A DNA stretch of 6,647 bases from an uncultured Clostridia bacterium (GTDB lineage Bacteria; Bacillota; Clostridia; Oscillospirales; Acutalibacteraceae). A program made the translations under genes and the position numbers. The stretch is from contig CAMHOI010000059.1 in assembly GCA_946186725.1 (NCBI GenBank), positions 1 to 6,647 of the forward strand, given 5' to 3'. The stretch's first letter is position 1. Each line of letters opens with the position of its first letter. Below are positions 1 through 6,229 of this stretch, piece by piece. Below the pieces are notes generated by a model. The model saw only the letters and a list, made by a program, of their open reading frames with translations, made no database searches and had not been told where the DNA came from.

Positions 1-65
1 GCGTCGAAAAAGGCGCCGTACTTCTCTTCCGGGGAGCGGGGACGGTCGTCGTCATAATATTTCAT
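1..65 (-). CDS. Unidentified protein, N-terminal fragment (runs off left edge)
   Basis: An open frame starts with ATG at position 65 and continues out of the window; only about 21 codons are visible, beginning MKYYDDDRPR and continuing with a hydrophilic, acidic and Pro-rich stretch that ends near AFFD. The start is well supported: its ATG overlaps the mtaB stop codon as ATGA, and a GGGGAG ribosome binding site lies about 8 nt upstream, inside the 3' end of mtaB. This indicates translation coupled to mtaB and the same leftward operon. The fragment shows no signal peptide and too little sequence to name a family. That a gene starts here is fairly sure; its function is unknown. Confidence 0.6.
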   Translation of the reverse strand, partial: MKYYDDDRPRSPEEKYGAFFD

Positions 66-1345
66 GGGCACATCTCCCCGATCAGTTCTTCTCCATCCGC
101 CCCCGTTATGCGCACCCGGACGATCTCACCCCTGCGGTCGGGCCCCTCGGCACAAACGGTGACGTAGGTGGGCGTGTAGCCGCGGTTTTGCCCGTTCTCA
201 CGGGTCTCGAACAGTACGCTCTGCTCGCTGCCGATCAGCCCCCGCAGGAAAGCCCGTTCACTCTCGGCGGCCGCGGCGATCATCTCGCGCGAGCGCGCCT
301 GCTTGACGGCGGCGGAAAGCTGCCCGGGCATGCCGGCGGCGGGGGTCCCGGGACGGCGTGAATAGGCGAACACGTGACAGCGGGCGAACCCGATCTGCCT
401 GACGAAGGCGAGGGAACGCTCGTGATCCTTCGCCGTTTCGCCAGGGAAGCCGACCATGACGTCGGTGGTGATCGCGGCGCCGGGGAAGGCGGCGCGCACC
501 CGGGCGACCAGATCGGCGAAAAAGGCGGTGTCGTAGTGGCGATTCATGCGGCGCAGCACCGCGTCGCTGCCCGACTGCAGGGCGAGGTGGAACTGGGGAC
601 AGAAGGCGGGCAGCGCCTTCAGACGTACAAGCATTTCGTCGGTGAACAGGTCGGGCTCCAGCGAGCCGAGCCGCACCCGCTGAACGCCGGAAACGGTGCA
701 GACAGCTTCCACCGCGTCGGCCAGATCGGCGCCGATCTCCTGCCCGTAGGCGGACAGATTGATCCCGACGAGGACGATCTCTTTGTGCCCGTTGGCGGCC
801 AGCAGAGCGGCCTCCCGCGCGATCTCCTCCGGCGGCTTGGAGCGGTTGAAGCCCCTCGCGCGCGGGATGATGCAATAGGTGCAGTATCGCTCGCAACCGT
901 CCTGGATCTTGATATAGGCGCGGGTGCGCTCGGGAAAGCGATCGAGCAGGGAGAGGTCGAAGGATTCGCCTCGCTCGTGAGGGGTCAGATCGACGATCCT
1001 CTCGCCGGTGCGCAGGAACCGCTCGACGTTCTCCAGCAGACGCCCGTTGGAGGCGTTGCCCAGTACGACGTCGGCCTCCTTGGGGGCGATCCCCTCGGGA
1101 CGCGCCTGGGGCAAACAGCCCGTCACGACCAGCACCGCCCGAGGAAACGCCCGGCGGAAGCGGTGAAGCATCTGCCGGGTTTTTTTATCGCTTTCTGCCG
1201 TCACGGTGCAGGAGTTGACCACTACGGCGTCCGGTTCTCCGTCGAGGTCGACGGGGGTATGACCGGCGGCGAGGACCGTGCGCTCCATGACGGAGGTCTC
1301 GTATTGGTTGACTTTGCAGCCCAGGGTGAAAAACGCGATCTTCAT
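62..1345 (-). CDS. mtaB: MtaB: tRNA t6A37 methylthiotransferase (radical SAM)
   Basis: This 427-aa protein belongs to the methylthiotransferase family that converts t6A at position 37 of ANN-decoding tRNAs to ms2t6A, using S-adenosylmethionine and two 4Fe-4S clusters. The N-terminal UPF0004 domain carries the three cluster cysteines C10 (TLGCKVNQ), C46 (NSCTVT) and C77 (TGCLPQ). The radical SAM domain carries CxxxCxxC at C151, C155 and C158 (DGCERYCTYC), and the C-terminal 60 or so residues fit a TRAM RNA-binding domain. The TLGCKVNQ opening and length are typical of MtaB rather than MiaB or RimO. I chose ATG 1345 because MKIAFFTLGCKVNQ is the normal N-terminus and AAGGA lies 11 nt upstream; an in-frame ATG at 1357 has its AGG directly abutting and would overlap the upstream gene. 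The start is 1 nt past the rodA stop, so the two are probably co-translated. All key residues are present. Confidence 0.95.
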   Translation of the reverse strand: MKIAFFTLGCKVNQYETSVMERTVLAAGHTPVDLDGEPDAVVVNSCTVTAESDKKTRQMLHRFRRAFPRAVLVVTGCLPQARPEGIAPKEADVVLGNASNGRLLENVERFLRTGERIVDLTPHERGESFDLSLLDRFPERTRAYIKIQDGCERYCTYCIIPRARGFNRSKPPEEIAREAALLAANGHKEIVLVGINLSAYGQEIGADLADAVEAVCTVSGVQRVRLGSLEPDLFTDEMLVRLKALPAFCPQFHLALQSGSDAVLRRMNRHYDTAFFADLVARVRAAFPGAAITTDVMVGFPGETAKDHERSLAFVRQIGFARCHVFAYSRRPGTPAAGMPGQLSAAVKQARSREMIAAAAESERAFLRGLIGSEQSVLFETRENGQNRGYTPTYVTVCAEGPDRRGEIVRVRITGADGEELIGEMCP

Positions 1346-1346
1346 G

Positions 1347-2489
1347 TCAGGAATCATCCTTGAGGTACATCAACCGCTTGTCGCGGTGCATATAGACGTT
1401 GAGCACCAGCCCGACCCCCAGATAGGTCGCCACCAGACTGGTGCCGCCCGCGCTGAAGAAGGGCAGCGTGATGCCGATGACGGGTAGAATGGAGACGCAC
1501 ATGCCGATGTTGAGAATGATCTGGGCGCAGAGCATCCCGAAAATGCCCGTGCAGAGGATGACGCCCTGCTTATCCTTGGCGCGGTGGGCGACCAGGAGGA
1601 TGCGCACGGCAATCCCCATCAGCAGAAGCGCCACCGCCGCCAGACCGAGCAGGCCCAGCTCCTCTCCGATGGAGGCGAACATGAAGTCGTTGTACCCCAG
1701 CGGGACGTCGCCCTTCTGAACGAAGTCGCCTTTGAGGTAACCCTGCCCAAAAAGGCCGCCGTTGGCCATGGCTACGCGGGCGCGCCACTGCTGCCATCCG
1801 CTGCCGTAGAGGTCTGCCTCGGGATTGAACAGGATGCGGAATCGGTCCCGCTGATCGTCGTTGAGCAGGAAAAACCACGCCAGAGGCAGCGCGGCGGCCG
1901 TCAGCCCGCCCGCGATGGCGAAGTAGCGCAGCTTGACCCCCGACGCGAAGAACATCGCCAGGAAAATGGTCGCCAGCACCAGCGCCGTGCCGTCATCACC
2001 CTGAATGTGGATCAGAGCGACGGGGAAGAGGCCGTGCAGGGCCAGCGCCAACACGTTGAGCGGGGAGGCGATCCGCCCCTCAATGACGCTGACGTGCTTG
2101 GCAAAGGTGATGATGAAGGCGATCTTAAGCAGTTCGCTGGGCTGGAAGGACATGTTCAGGGGAAGCATGATCCAGGCCTTGTCGTCGGTGCCGGCGGGGG
2201 CGTAGCCGATGATGAAGGTCAGCCCCACCAGGATCAGGGCGACCGCGGCGGGAATGGGCCACCACCTGACAATGGTGTTGTAGCTGGTGAATACGGACAG
2301 GAAGACGGCCACGGCCAGCCCGATGGCGATGGCGGCGAGCTGTACGAGGAAGTAGTGGTGACTGCCCGAATAGCGGGTGGTCGAGAAGACCATCAGAGCG
2401 CCGTAGAGGGAGGCGGTGACGCAAAGCAGCAGCAGGACCTTGTCGGTCTCGCGCACGTAGTCTGCGATCTTGCTCCAGAGCCGGCCCAT
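1347..2489 (-). CDS. rodA: RodA-like SEDS peptidoglycan glycosyltransferase
   Basis: This 380-aa polytopic membrane protein is of the FtsW/RodA/SpoVE (SEDS) family, which polymerises lipid II into glycan strands together with a class B PBP. About ten hydrophobic segments are visible, the first near residues 18-36. Family marks are FQPSELLKIAF (115-125), a QGDDGTAL loop (163-170, usually QPDLGTAL), YGSGWQQWRA with GGLFGQGYLKG (228-254), YNDFMFASIGEELG (267-279) with D268 in the place of the catalytic aspartate, NIGM (327-330) and LPFFSAGGTS (342-351). NIGM and the C-terminus favour RodA over FtsW, but no partner PBP gene is visible, so SpoVE or FtsW is not excluded. The ATG at 2489 is preceded by a strong GGAGGG about 7 nt upstream and by a sigma-A promoter. 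The frame stays open further upstream only by chance, across the promoter and into tsaE antisense. Confidence 0.9.
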   Translation of the reverse strand: MGRLWSKIADYVRETDKVLLLLCVTASLYGALMVFSTTRYSGSHHYFLVQLAAIAIGLAVAVFLSVFTSYNTIVRWWPIPAAVALILVGLTFIIGYAPAGTDDKAWIMLPLNMSFQPSELLKIAFIITFAKHVSVIEGRIASPLNVLALALHGLFPVALIHIQGDDGTALVLATIFLAMFFASGVKLRYFAIAGGLTAAALPLAWFFLLNDDQRDRFRILFNPEADLYGSGWQQWRARVAMANGGLFGQGYLKGDFVQKGDVPLGYNDFMFASIGEELGLLGLAAVALLLMGIAVRILLVAHRAKDKQGVILCTGIFGMLCAQIILNIGMCVSILPVIGITLPFFSAGGTSLVATYLGVGLVLNVYMHRDKRLMYLKDDS

Positions 2490-2523
2490 GCTTTTCCCTC
2501 CTTCTGTCGATGCATACAGCACC

Positions 2524-2552
2524 ATTATAGAGGATATTTTCCTCGTGTGCAA
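2524..2552 (-). promoter_or_regulatory. Sigma-A type promoter for rodA-mtaB
   Basis: Read on the minus strand, TTGCAC (2552-2547), a 17-bp spacer and a perfect TATAAT (2529-2524) form a near-consensus promoter. Transcription should start near 2517, giving a leader of about 28 nt before the rodA ATG at 2489. The surrounding stretch is much more AT-rich than the coding DNA. The spacer contains a GAGGA/TCCTC inverted repeat. Confidence 0.85.
2530..2544. promoter_or_regulatory. Inverted repeat inside promoter spacer (possible operator)
   Basis: The sequence GAGGA-TATTT-TCCTC is an inverted repeat with 5-bp arms and a 5-nt centre. It lies wholly between the -35 and -10 boxes of the rodA promoter, where a bound protein would block RNA polymerase. 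No regulator can be named and the arms are short, so this is a candidate operator only. Confidence 0.3.
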
Positions 2553-2592
2553 GTCTTTGACGCAAAAGTTGAGAAATATCCTTTTTCGACCC

Positions 2593-2621
2593 TTTTCAAC
2601 GCGGGCGATATGTGTTATACT
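2593..2621 (+). promoter_or_regulatory. Sigma-A type extended -10 promoter for tsaE operon
   Basis: TTTTCA (2593-2598), a 17-bp spacer and TATACT (2616-2621) preceded by TG at 2613-2614 make an extended -10 promoter pointing right. Transcription should start near 2628, leaving a leader of fewer than 20 nt that holds the ribosome binding site AGAGGGGGGAG (2631-2641) for tsaE. It is divergent from the rodA promoter, with the two -35 boxes about 40 bp apart. Confidence 0.75.
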
Positions 2622-2645
2622 GTCATAAAAAGAGGGGGGAGCGCC

Positions 2646-3107
2646 GTGGCGGAGCCGTCGATCACCTGGTATTCCGACAACATGCATCAGACCGAAGCCA
2701 TCGGCGAATCCGTCGGCCGGACCGTCGGCCCCTGTGTGATCGCTCTGACGGGCGATCTGGGTGCCGGCAAGACCGCCTTTGTGCGCGGGCTGGCGCGGGG
2801 TCTTGGCTTTTCCGGCGCGGTCTCCTCGCCCACCTTCGCCATTGTCCACGAGTACGAGGGCGGCCGTCTGCCCCTCTATCATTTCGATATGTACCGCGTC
2901 GGGGGCTGGGAGGACCTGGAATCCACCGGCTTTTTCGATGCCCTGCGTTTACAGGCCGTGTTGGCCGTCGAGTGGAGCGAGAACGTGGAGAACGCGCTGC
3001 CCGAGCGACGGATCGCGGTCGATCTCCGGCGGGGCAAGGGGGAGAACGAGCGCATCGTCACCCTGACCGCCATGGGAGGGATGAAACTTGAAGATACTGG
3101 CGCTTGA
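2646..3107 (+). CDS. tsaE: TsaE: ATPase of the t6A tRNA-modification complex
   Basis: This 153-aa P-loop ATPase works with TsaB and TsaD to transfer the threonylcarbamoyl group from threonylcarbamoyl-AMP to adenosine 37 of ANN-decoding tRNAs. Visible marks are the Walker A motif GDLGAGKT (36-43), SSPTF (60-64), the LYHFDMYR segment (77-84) and VEWSE (108-112), all in the usual TsaE order; the length is normal for the family. The start is a GTG at 2646 with a strong purine-rich binding site (2631-2641) about 5 nt upstream, immediately after a clear promoter; the frame extends upstream, but only across the divergent promoter and the rodA antisense. Its 3' end overlaps tsaB by 20 nt, the usual arrangement of this pair. 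Confidence 0.95.
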   Translation: MAEPSITWYSDNMHQTEAIGESVGRTVGPCVIALTGDLGAGKTAFVRGLARGLGFSGAVSSPTFAIVHEYEGGRLPLYHFDMYRVGGWEDLESTGFFDALRLQAVLAVEWSENVENALPERRIAVDLRRGKGENERIVTLTAMGGMKLEDTGA

Positions 3108-3761
3108 CTGCTCCGAGGGCCCGGCCTCCTGTGCCGTGGTCGAGGACGGGAAGATCCTGTGCGAGAGCTTCGTCAGCGTTCCCCTGACCCACAGCCGCCC
3201 CATGCTGACCGATATGCTGAAAAACGCCGGCCTCTCGGTCGGGGAGATGGATCGCCTCGCCGTCACGGTGGGCCCCGGCTCCTTCACCGGCCTGCGCATC
3301 GGCGTGGCCGCCGTCAAAGGGCTGGCGCTGGGTGCGGACCTGCCCTGCGTCGGCGTTTCCACGCCCGGGGCCGCCGCCATGAGCGCCGTCTCCCTTTCGG
3401 GGCTGATCTGCCCCGTCAGGTCTACACCGCCCTGTTTGAGGCGAAGGAGGGCGCGCTGACCCGGATCTGGGAGGATCGCGCCGTCAGCGTGGACGACCTC
3501 GCCGCCGCGCTGCAGGAGGCGACGGCCGCCCGGCCCGATCTGCCCCTGTGGCTGACGGGCAATGGAGTGCCCGCCGTCGAGGACGTTCTCGCGCCCCTGG
3601 GAGCGCGTCCCGCCCCCCTCACGCTGCGCAGCCAGCGGGCGAGCGCGGTCGCTCTTCTGGCCGCCGACGCCGAGCCCGTGGACGCGTCCGCCCTCACCCC
3701 CGTTTATCTGCGCCTGCCCCAGGCCGAGCGGGAACTGAAGCGAAAACTGGAACAACAATAA
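3088..3761 (+). pseudogene. tsaB: TsaB, frameshifted: t6A complex scaffold protein
   Basis: TsaB is the inactive ASKHA-fold paralogue of TsaD that scaffolds the t6A enzyme. The first frame starts at TTG 3088, 7 nt after GGGAGGG (3074-3080), and gives a normal TsaB N-terminus: MKILALDCS, the THSR segment near residues 34-37 and GPGSFTGLR (62-70). Homology stops at CPV (residues 108-110, codon 3415-3417); this frame then runs into 13 unrelated residues and a stop at 3459. The rest of TsaB continues in another frame from CAG 3417 as QVYTALFE and ends with LTPVYLRLPQAERE and TAA at 3759-3761, 114 codons later. Family members have xDARRx between CPV and QVY; it is absent. Missing DNA of about 19 nt restores both frame and motif, giving about 230 aa, the normal family length. 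It is either a real lesion or an assembly or sequencing error. Identity is certain; status is open. Confidence 0.85.
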
Positions 3762-3793
3762 AAATGCCGGAAACGGCGGAATGGAGAGTACCT

Positions 3794-4432
3794 ATGCAAG
3801 TCAGCAACAACGTCACCTGGGTCGATCATCCTCTCGTCCAGCACAAGTTGACCATCCTGCGCAACGAGCGCACCAGCTCCAAGGATTTCCGTCAGCTTGT
3901 CAGCGAGATCGCCACCTTGATGTGTTATGAGGCCACGCGCGATCTTCCCCTCAAGGAGGTCGAGGTCAAGACCCCCGTTGCCATGGCCCGCACCAAGGTC
4001 ATCGCCGGCCGCAAGCTGGCCTTCGTGCCCATCCTTCGGGCGGGGCTCGGTATGGTGGACGGCATGCTTACCCTGGTCCCGGGCGCCAAGATCGGCCATA
4101 TCGGCCTCTACCGCGATCCCGAGACCCTCAAGCCGGTCGAGTATTACTGCAAGCTGCCCCACGATATGTCCGAGCGTGACTGCATCGTCCTTGACCCCAT
4201 GCTCGCCACGGGCGGCAGCGCCATCGACGCCATCACCCAGATCAAGAAGCGCAGTCCCCGCTCCATCAAATTCATGTGCATCATCGCCGCTCCCGAGGGA
4301 CTGAAGGCCCTCACCGAGGCCCATCCCGACGTGCCCGTCTACTGCGCCAACATCGACGAGCGGCTCAACGACCACGGCTACATCGTGCCCGGCCTGGGCG
4401 ACGCGGGCGACCGGATCTTCGGTACCCTGTAA
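3794..4432 (+). CDS. upp: Uracil phosphoribosyltransferase
   Basis: This 212-aa cytosolic enzyme makes UMP from uracil and PRPP (pyrimidine salvage). The sequence is a full-length Upp: HKLTILRNERTSSKDFR near the N-terminus, PILRAGLGMVDG (residues about 80-91), the PRPP-binding loop LDPMLATGGSA (about 134-144) and the C-terminal uracil-binding segment YIVPGLGDAGDR, ending in FGTL. The ATG at 3794 is chosen because GGAGAG (3783-3788) lies 5 nt upstream and MQVSNNVTWVDHPLVQHK matches the usual start; an in-frame ATG at 3764 would add ten residues but has no binding site. It follows tsaB after 32 nt with no visible terminator or promoter, so it is probably in the same transcript. Its stop TAA overlaps the next ATG as TAATG. 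Confidence 0.97.
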   Translation: MQVSNNVTWVDHPLVQHKLTILRNERTSSKDFRQLVSEIATLMCYEATRDLPLKEVEVKTPVAMARTKVIAGRKLAFVPILRAGLGMVDGMLTLVPGAKIGHIGLYRDPETLKPVEYYCKLPHDMSERDCIVLDPMLATGGSAIDAITQIKKRSPRSIKFMCIIAAPEGLKALTEAHPDVPVYCANIDERLNDHGYIVPGLGDAGDRIFGTL

Positions 4433-5418
4433 TGGCGGGCAGCCGGTCGACCAAGCCGGTGCTCCTCACCCTGCTTCGCATTCTGACCGAGCAGACGGAC
4501 GAACAGCACCCCCTGACCGCCACCCGGCTTGAGGAGGCCCTCCTGGCGGAGGGCTACTCCTGCGAGCGAAAGGCGATCTATCGCCACATCAACGCGCTGA
4601 AGGAATTCGGCGTGGACATTTTGCGCTCCGACAGCGTCCCCCGCGGCTACTACGTGGCCTCGCGGGAGTTTGAGCTGCCGGAGCTTCGTCTGCTTGTCGA
4701 CGCGGTGCAGTCCTCCCGGTTCATCTCCTACAAGAAGTCGGAGGAGTTGATCGGGAAGCTCTCCCGGCTGGCCTCCCGCAGTGAGGCGGCCGAGATCCGT
4801 CGCGGGCTTCACATGCACGGCATCCCCAAGACGGACAACGAGCGGGTCTATTACACGCTTGACGCCGTCTACCGCGCCATCTCCGCCAACAAGCGGGTGA
4901 GCTTCCGCTATTTCGATTATACCGCCGCCAAGGAGAAGGTCTACCGCAACGAGGGAAACTCCTATCTGGTCAGCCCCTACGCCGTCGTGTGGGACGATGA
5001 AAAATACTATCTGCACGCCTATCATGAGAAATACGACGCCATCTCCGCCTTTCGCGTCGATCGCATGGAGGCCGCCGAGGTCAGCGACCTGCCCCGCTTG
5101 AAAACGGCGGAGTATGCCGGCTACGACCCCAGCGAGCGCAACCGTGCGGCTTTCGACCAGTTCGGCGGGGATCCGGTCACGGTCGTCGCAGAGTTTGACA
5201 ACCGGCTCGCCAACGCCGTGATCGACGGTTTCGGGGACGCGGTTGCCATGCGCCCCGTGGATGAGGCGCACTTCTCCGCCCGCTTCTCGGTCGAGGTGTC
5301 CGAGCGGTTCCTGTCCTGGCTCTTCGGCTTCGGCGAGATGGTCAAGGTCGTCGCGCCCCGTGAGCTGGTCGAGCAGTACATCGCCTCTCTGGAGGGGGTG
5401 CGCCGGCTCTATGACTGA
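4432..5418 (+). CDS. WYL-domain transcriptional regulator
   Basis: This 328-aa protein is of the HTH-WYL type, DNA-binding regulators whose WYL domain is thought to sense small ligands or nucleic acids. Residues about 8-75 look like a winged helix-turn-helix: LLTLLRILTE, then LEEALLAEGYSCERKAIYRHINALKEFGVDI, then a wing SVPRGYYV. The WYL domain follows at about 140-215 with VSFRYFDY, YLVSPYAVVWDDEKYYLHAY (178-197) and AFRVDRM (206-212); the eponymous triad reads YYL. A C-terminal WCX-like region (about 245-325) is present. ATG 4432 shares its A with the upp stop (TAATG); no Shine-Dalgarno is evident, so translation should depend on reinitiation after upp. No operator can be assigned. The family call is firm, the regulon is unknown, and a role in pyrimidine control is only suggested by position. 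Confidence 0.9.
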   Translation: MAGSRSTKPVLLTLLRILTEQTDEQHPLTATRLEEALLAEGYSCERKAIYRHINALKEFGVDILRSDSVPRGYYVASREFELPELRLLVDAVQSSRFISYKKSEELIGKLSRLASRSEAAEIRRGLHMHGIPKTDNERVYYTLDAVYRAISANKRVSFRYFDYTAAKEKVYRNEGNSYLVSPYAVVWDDEKYYLHAYHEKYDAISAFRVDRMEAAEVSDLPRLKTAEYAGYDPSERNRAAFDQFGGDPVTVVAEFDNRLANAVIDGFGDAVAMRPVDEAHFSARFSVEVSERFLSWLFGFGEMVKVVAPRELVEQYIASLEGVRRLYD

Positions 5419-6187
5419 ATTCGTCTGCCGTCCCGCGGCCCCCGCCGATCGGGCCGCGCTCAAGGCGCTGTGGACGGCTTCCTTCGGCGACAGCGAGGAG
5501 GACGTCGATCTCTTCCTGACCCGGATGAGAGGTCGGGCCGTCCCCTTTGCCGTGGAGCGTGAGGGGGAGATCCTCTCGGCGCTCTGGGCGCTCGAGTGCG
5601 CCTTCGCGGGAGAGAAGGCCGCCTATTTTTACGCTGTTTCCACCCGCGCCGACGCCCGGCACAAGGGGCTGGCGACGGCGCTGATGCGCTATGCGCTCGG
5701 GGAACTGGAGCGTCGGGGTGTGACGAAATGCTGGCTTTATCCCGCAAACGCCGCACTGCACACGCTCTATCGCCCCCTCGGTTTTGCCCCCTGCGCCCCT
5801 GCTCGCCGTCTGATCCTGCCCGCCGCGGGGCAGGCGCCCCTCACGCCCCTGTCGGCGCCGCAGGCCGCGGACCGTCGCGCCGCATGTCTGCATGGCAAAA
5901 ACGCCGTCGACTGGGACGCGGCCGCCCTCGCCTTCGCCGCCGAAAGCGCCGACGGCGCCTGGTACGACGTCGGGGACGGGATCGCCCTGCTCTGCCCCCG
6001 GGGGAAGACGCTTGCCGTGCCGGAATGGCTGGCGCCCGACCCACGCCGCGCCGCCGCCTTCGCCGCCGCCTTCGGATGTGAAAGGGTCGAGGTCGCCTTC
6101 CCGTTCTGGATCGGAGTGGGGGAGCCCCTTCCGCCCCCGCTGGCGCGGGGCATGGCGCCGGATTACGCCGGGCTGACGATGGCATAA
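5411..6187 (+). CDS. GNAT-family N-acetyltransferase
   Basis: This 258-aa protein has a GNAT acetyl-CoA-binding domain in its first half: RPAAPADRAALKALWTASFGDS at the N-terminus, a beta strand AAYFYAVST (70-78) leading into the pyrophosphate-binding loop RHKGLATALM (83-92), and a following helix and strand with NAALHTLYRPLGF (113-125). The second half (about 135-258) is Ala/Pro-rich and less recognisable, ending PDYAGLTMA, similar in style to two-domain clostridial GNAT proteins. The substrate cannot be predicted. ATG 5411 lies 8 nt inside the end of the WYL gene, with GGAGGGGG at 5391-5398 about 12 nt upstream, a long but usable spacing. It is the last gene of the plus-strand block; a hairpin begins just after its stop. 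Confidence 0.87.
   Translation: MTEFVCRPAAPADRAALKALWTASFGDSEEDVDLFLTRMRGRAVPFAVEREGEILSALWALECAFAGEKAAYFYAVSTRADARHKGLATALMRYALGELERRGVTKCWLYPANAALHTLYRPLGFAPCAPARRLILPAAGQAPLTPLSAPQAADRRAACLHGKNAVDWDAAALAFAAESADGAWYDVGDGIALLCPRGKTLAVPEWLAPDPRRAAAFAAAFGCERVEVAFPFWIGVGEPLPPPLARGMAPDYAGLTMA
6051..6074 (+). repeat. Two tandem copies of a 12-bp unit within the GNAT gene
   Basis: The unit CCGCCGCCTTCG occurs twice back to back (6051-6062 and 6063-6074) and encodes AAAF-AAAF at about residues 214-221. It keeps the frame and probably reflects slippage in Ala-rich, GC-rich coding DNA. Confidence 0.7.
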
Positions 6188-6188
6188 G

Positions 6189-6220
6189 AAGAGCCGCTTT
6201 CCTGCCGGAAAGCGGCTCTT
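6189..6220. terminator. Bidirectional intrinsic terminator between convergent genes
   Basis: AAGAGCCGCTTTCC (6189-6202) pairs perfectly over 14 bp with GGAAAGCGGCTCTT (6207-6220) around the 4-nt loop TGCC. It starts 1 nt after the GNAT stop and ends 9 nt before the stop of the minus-strand Cys4 gene. The U-tract is short in either direction (TTT on the plus strand, TTCTT on the minus), but stem length and position argue that it ends transcription from both sides. Confidence 0.85.
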
Positions 6221-6229
6221 TCAGTTGCT

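Noticed and set aside
374..1363. Long plus-strand open frame opposite mtaB (about 329 codons)
   Set aside because: Mtab on the minus strand has all family motifs; the plus frame gives a low-complexity Gly/Asp/His/Gln-rich product with no family features, typical of antisense shadows in GC-rich genes.
2563..2601. Possible leader stem GTTGA...TCAAC upstream of tsaE, considered as a riboswitch or attenuator
   Set aside because: It lies upstream of the predicted transcription start near 2628, so it would not be in the RNA; the arms are only 5 bp.
1584..2645. Upstream extension of the tsaE frame across rodA antisense
   Set aside because: It crosses a convincing promoter and ribosome binding site and encodes a Gln/Gly-rich composition; the real TsaE homology starts at GTG 2646.
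2490..2882. Upstream extension of the rodA frame into tsaE
   Set aside because: It passes through the rodA promoter itself; the strong GGAGGG before ATG 2489 and the normal N-terminus of the family set the start.
2949..3758. Minus-strand open frame opposite tsaE/tsaB, considered as a reason why tsaB looks broken
   Set aside because: Both halves of tsaB match the family on the plus strand, while the minus frame has no recognisable domain and no ribosome binding site of note.
3548..3793. Upstream extension of upp inside tsaB, and alternative ATG at 3764
   Set aside because: The extension is Arg/Pro-rich shadow of tsaB; ATG 3764 has no ribosome binding site, whereas ATG 3794 has GGAGAG at 5 nt and the standard Upp N-terminus.
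4378..5463. Minus-strand open frame of about 361 codons opposite the WYL gene
   Set aside because: The WYL protein has clear HTH and WYL motifs with coupled spacing to upp; the opposite frame is a compositional shadow.
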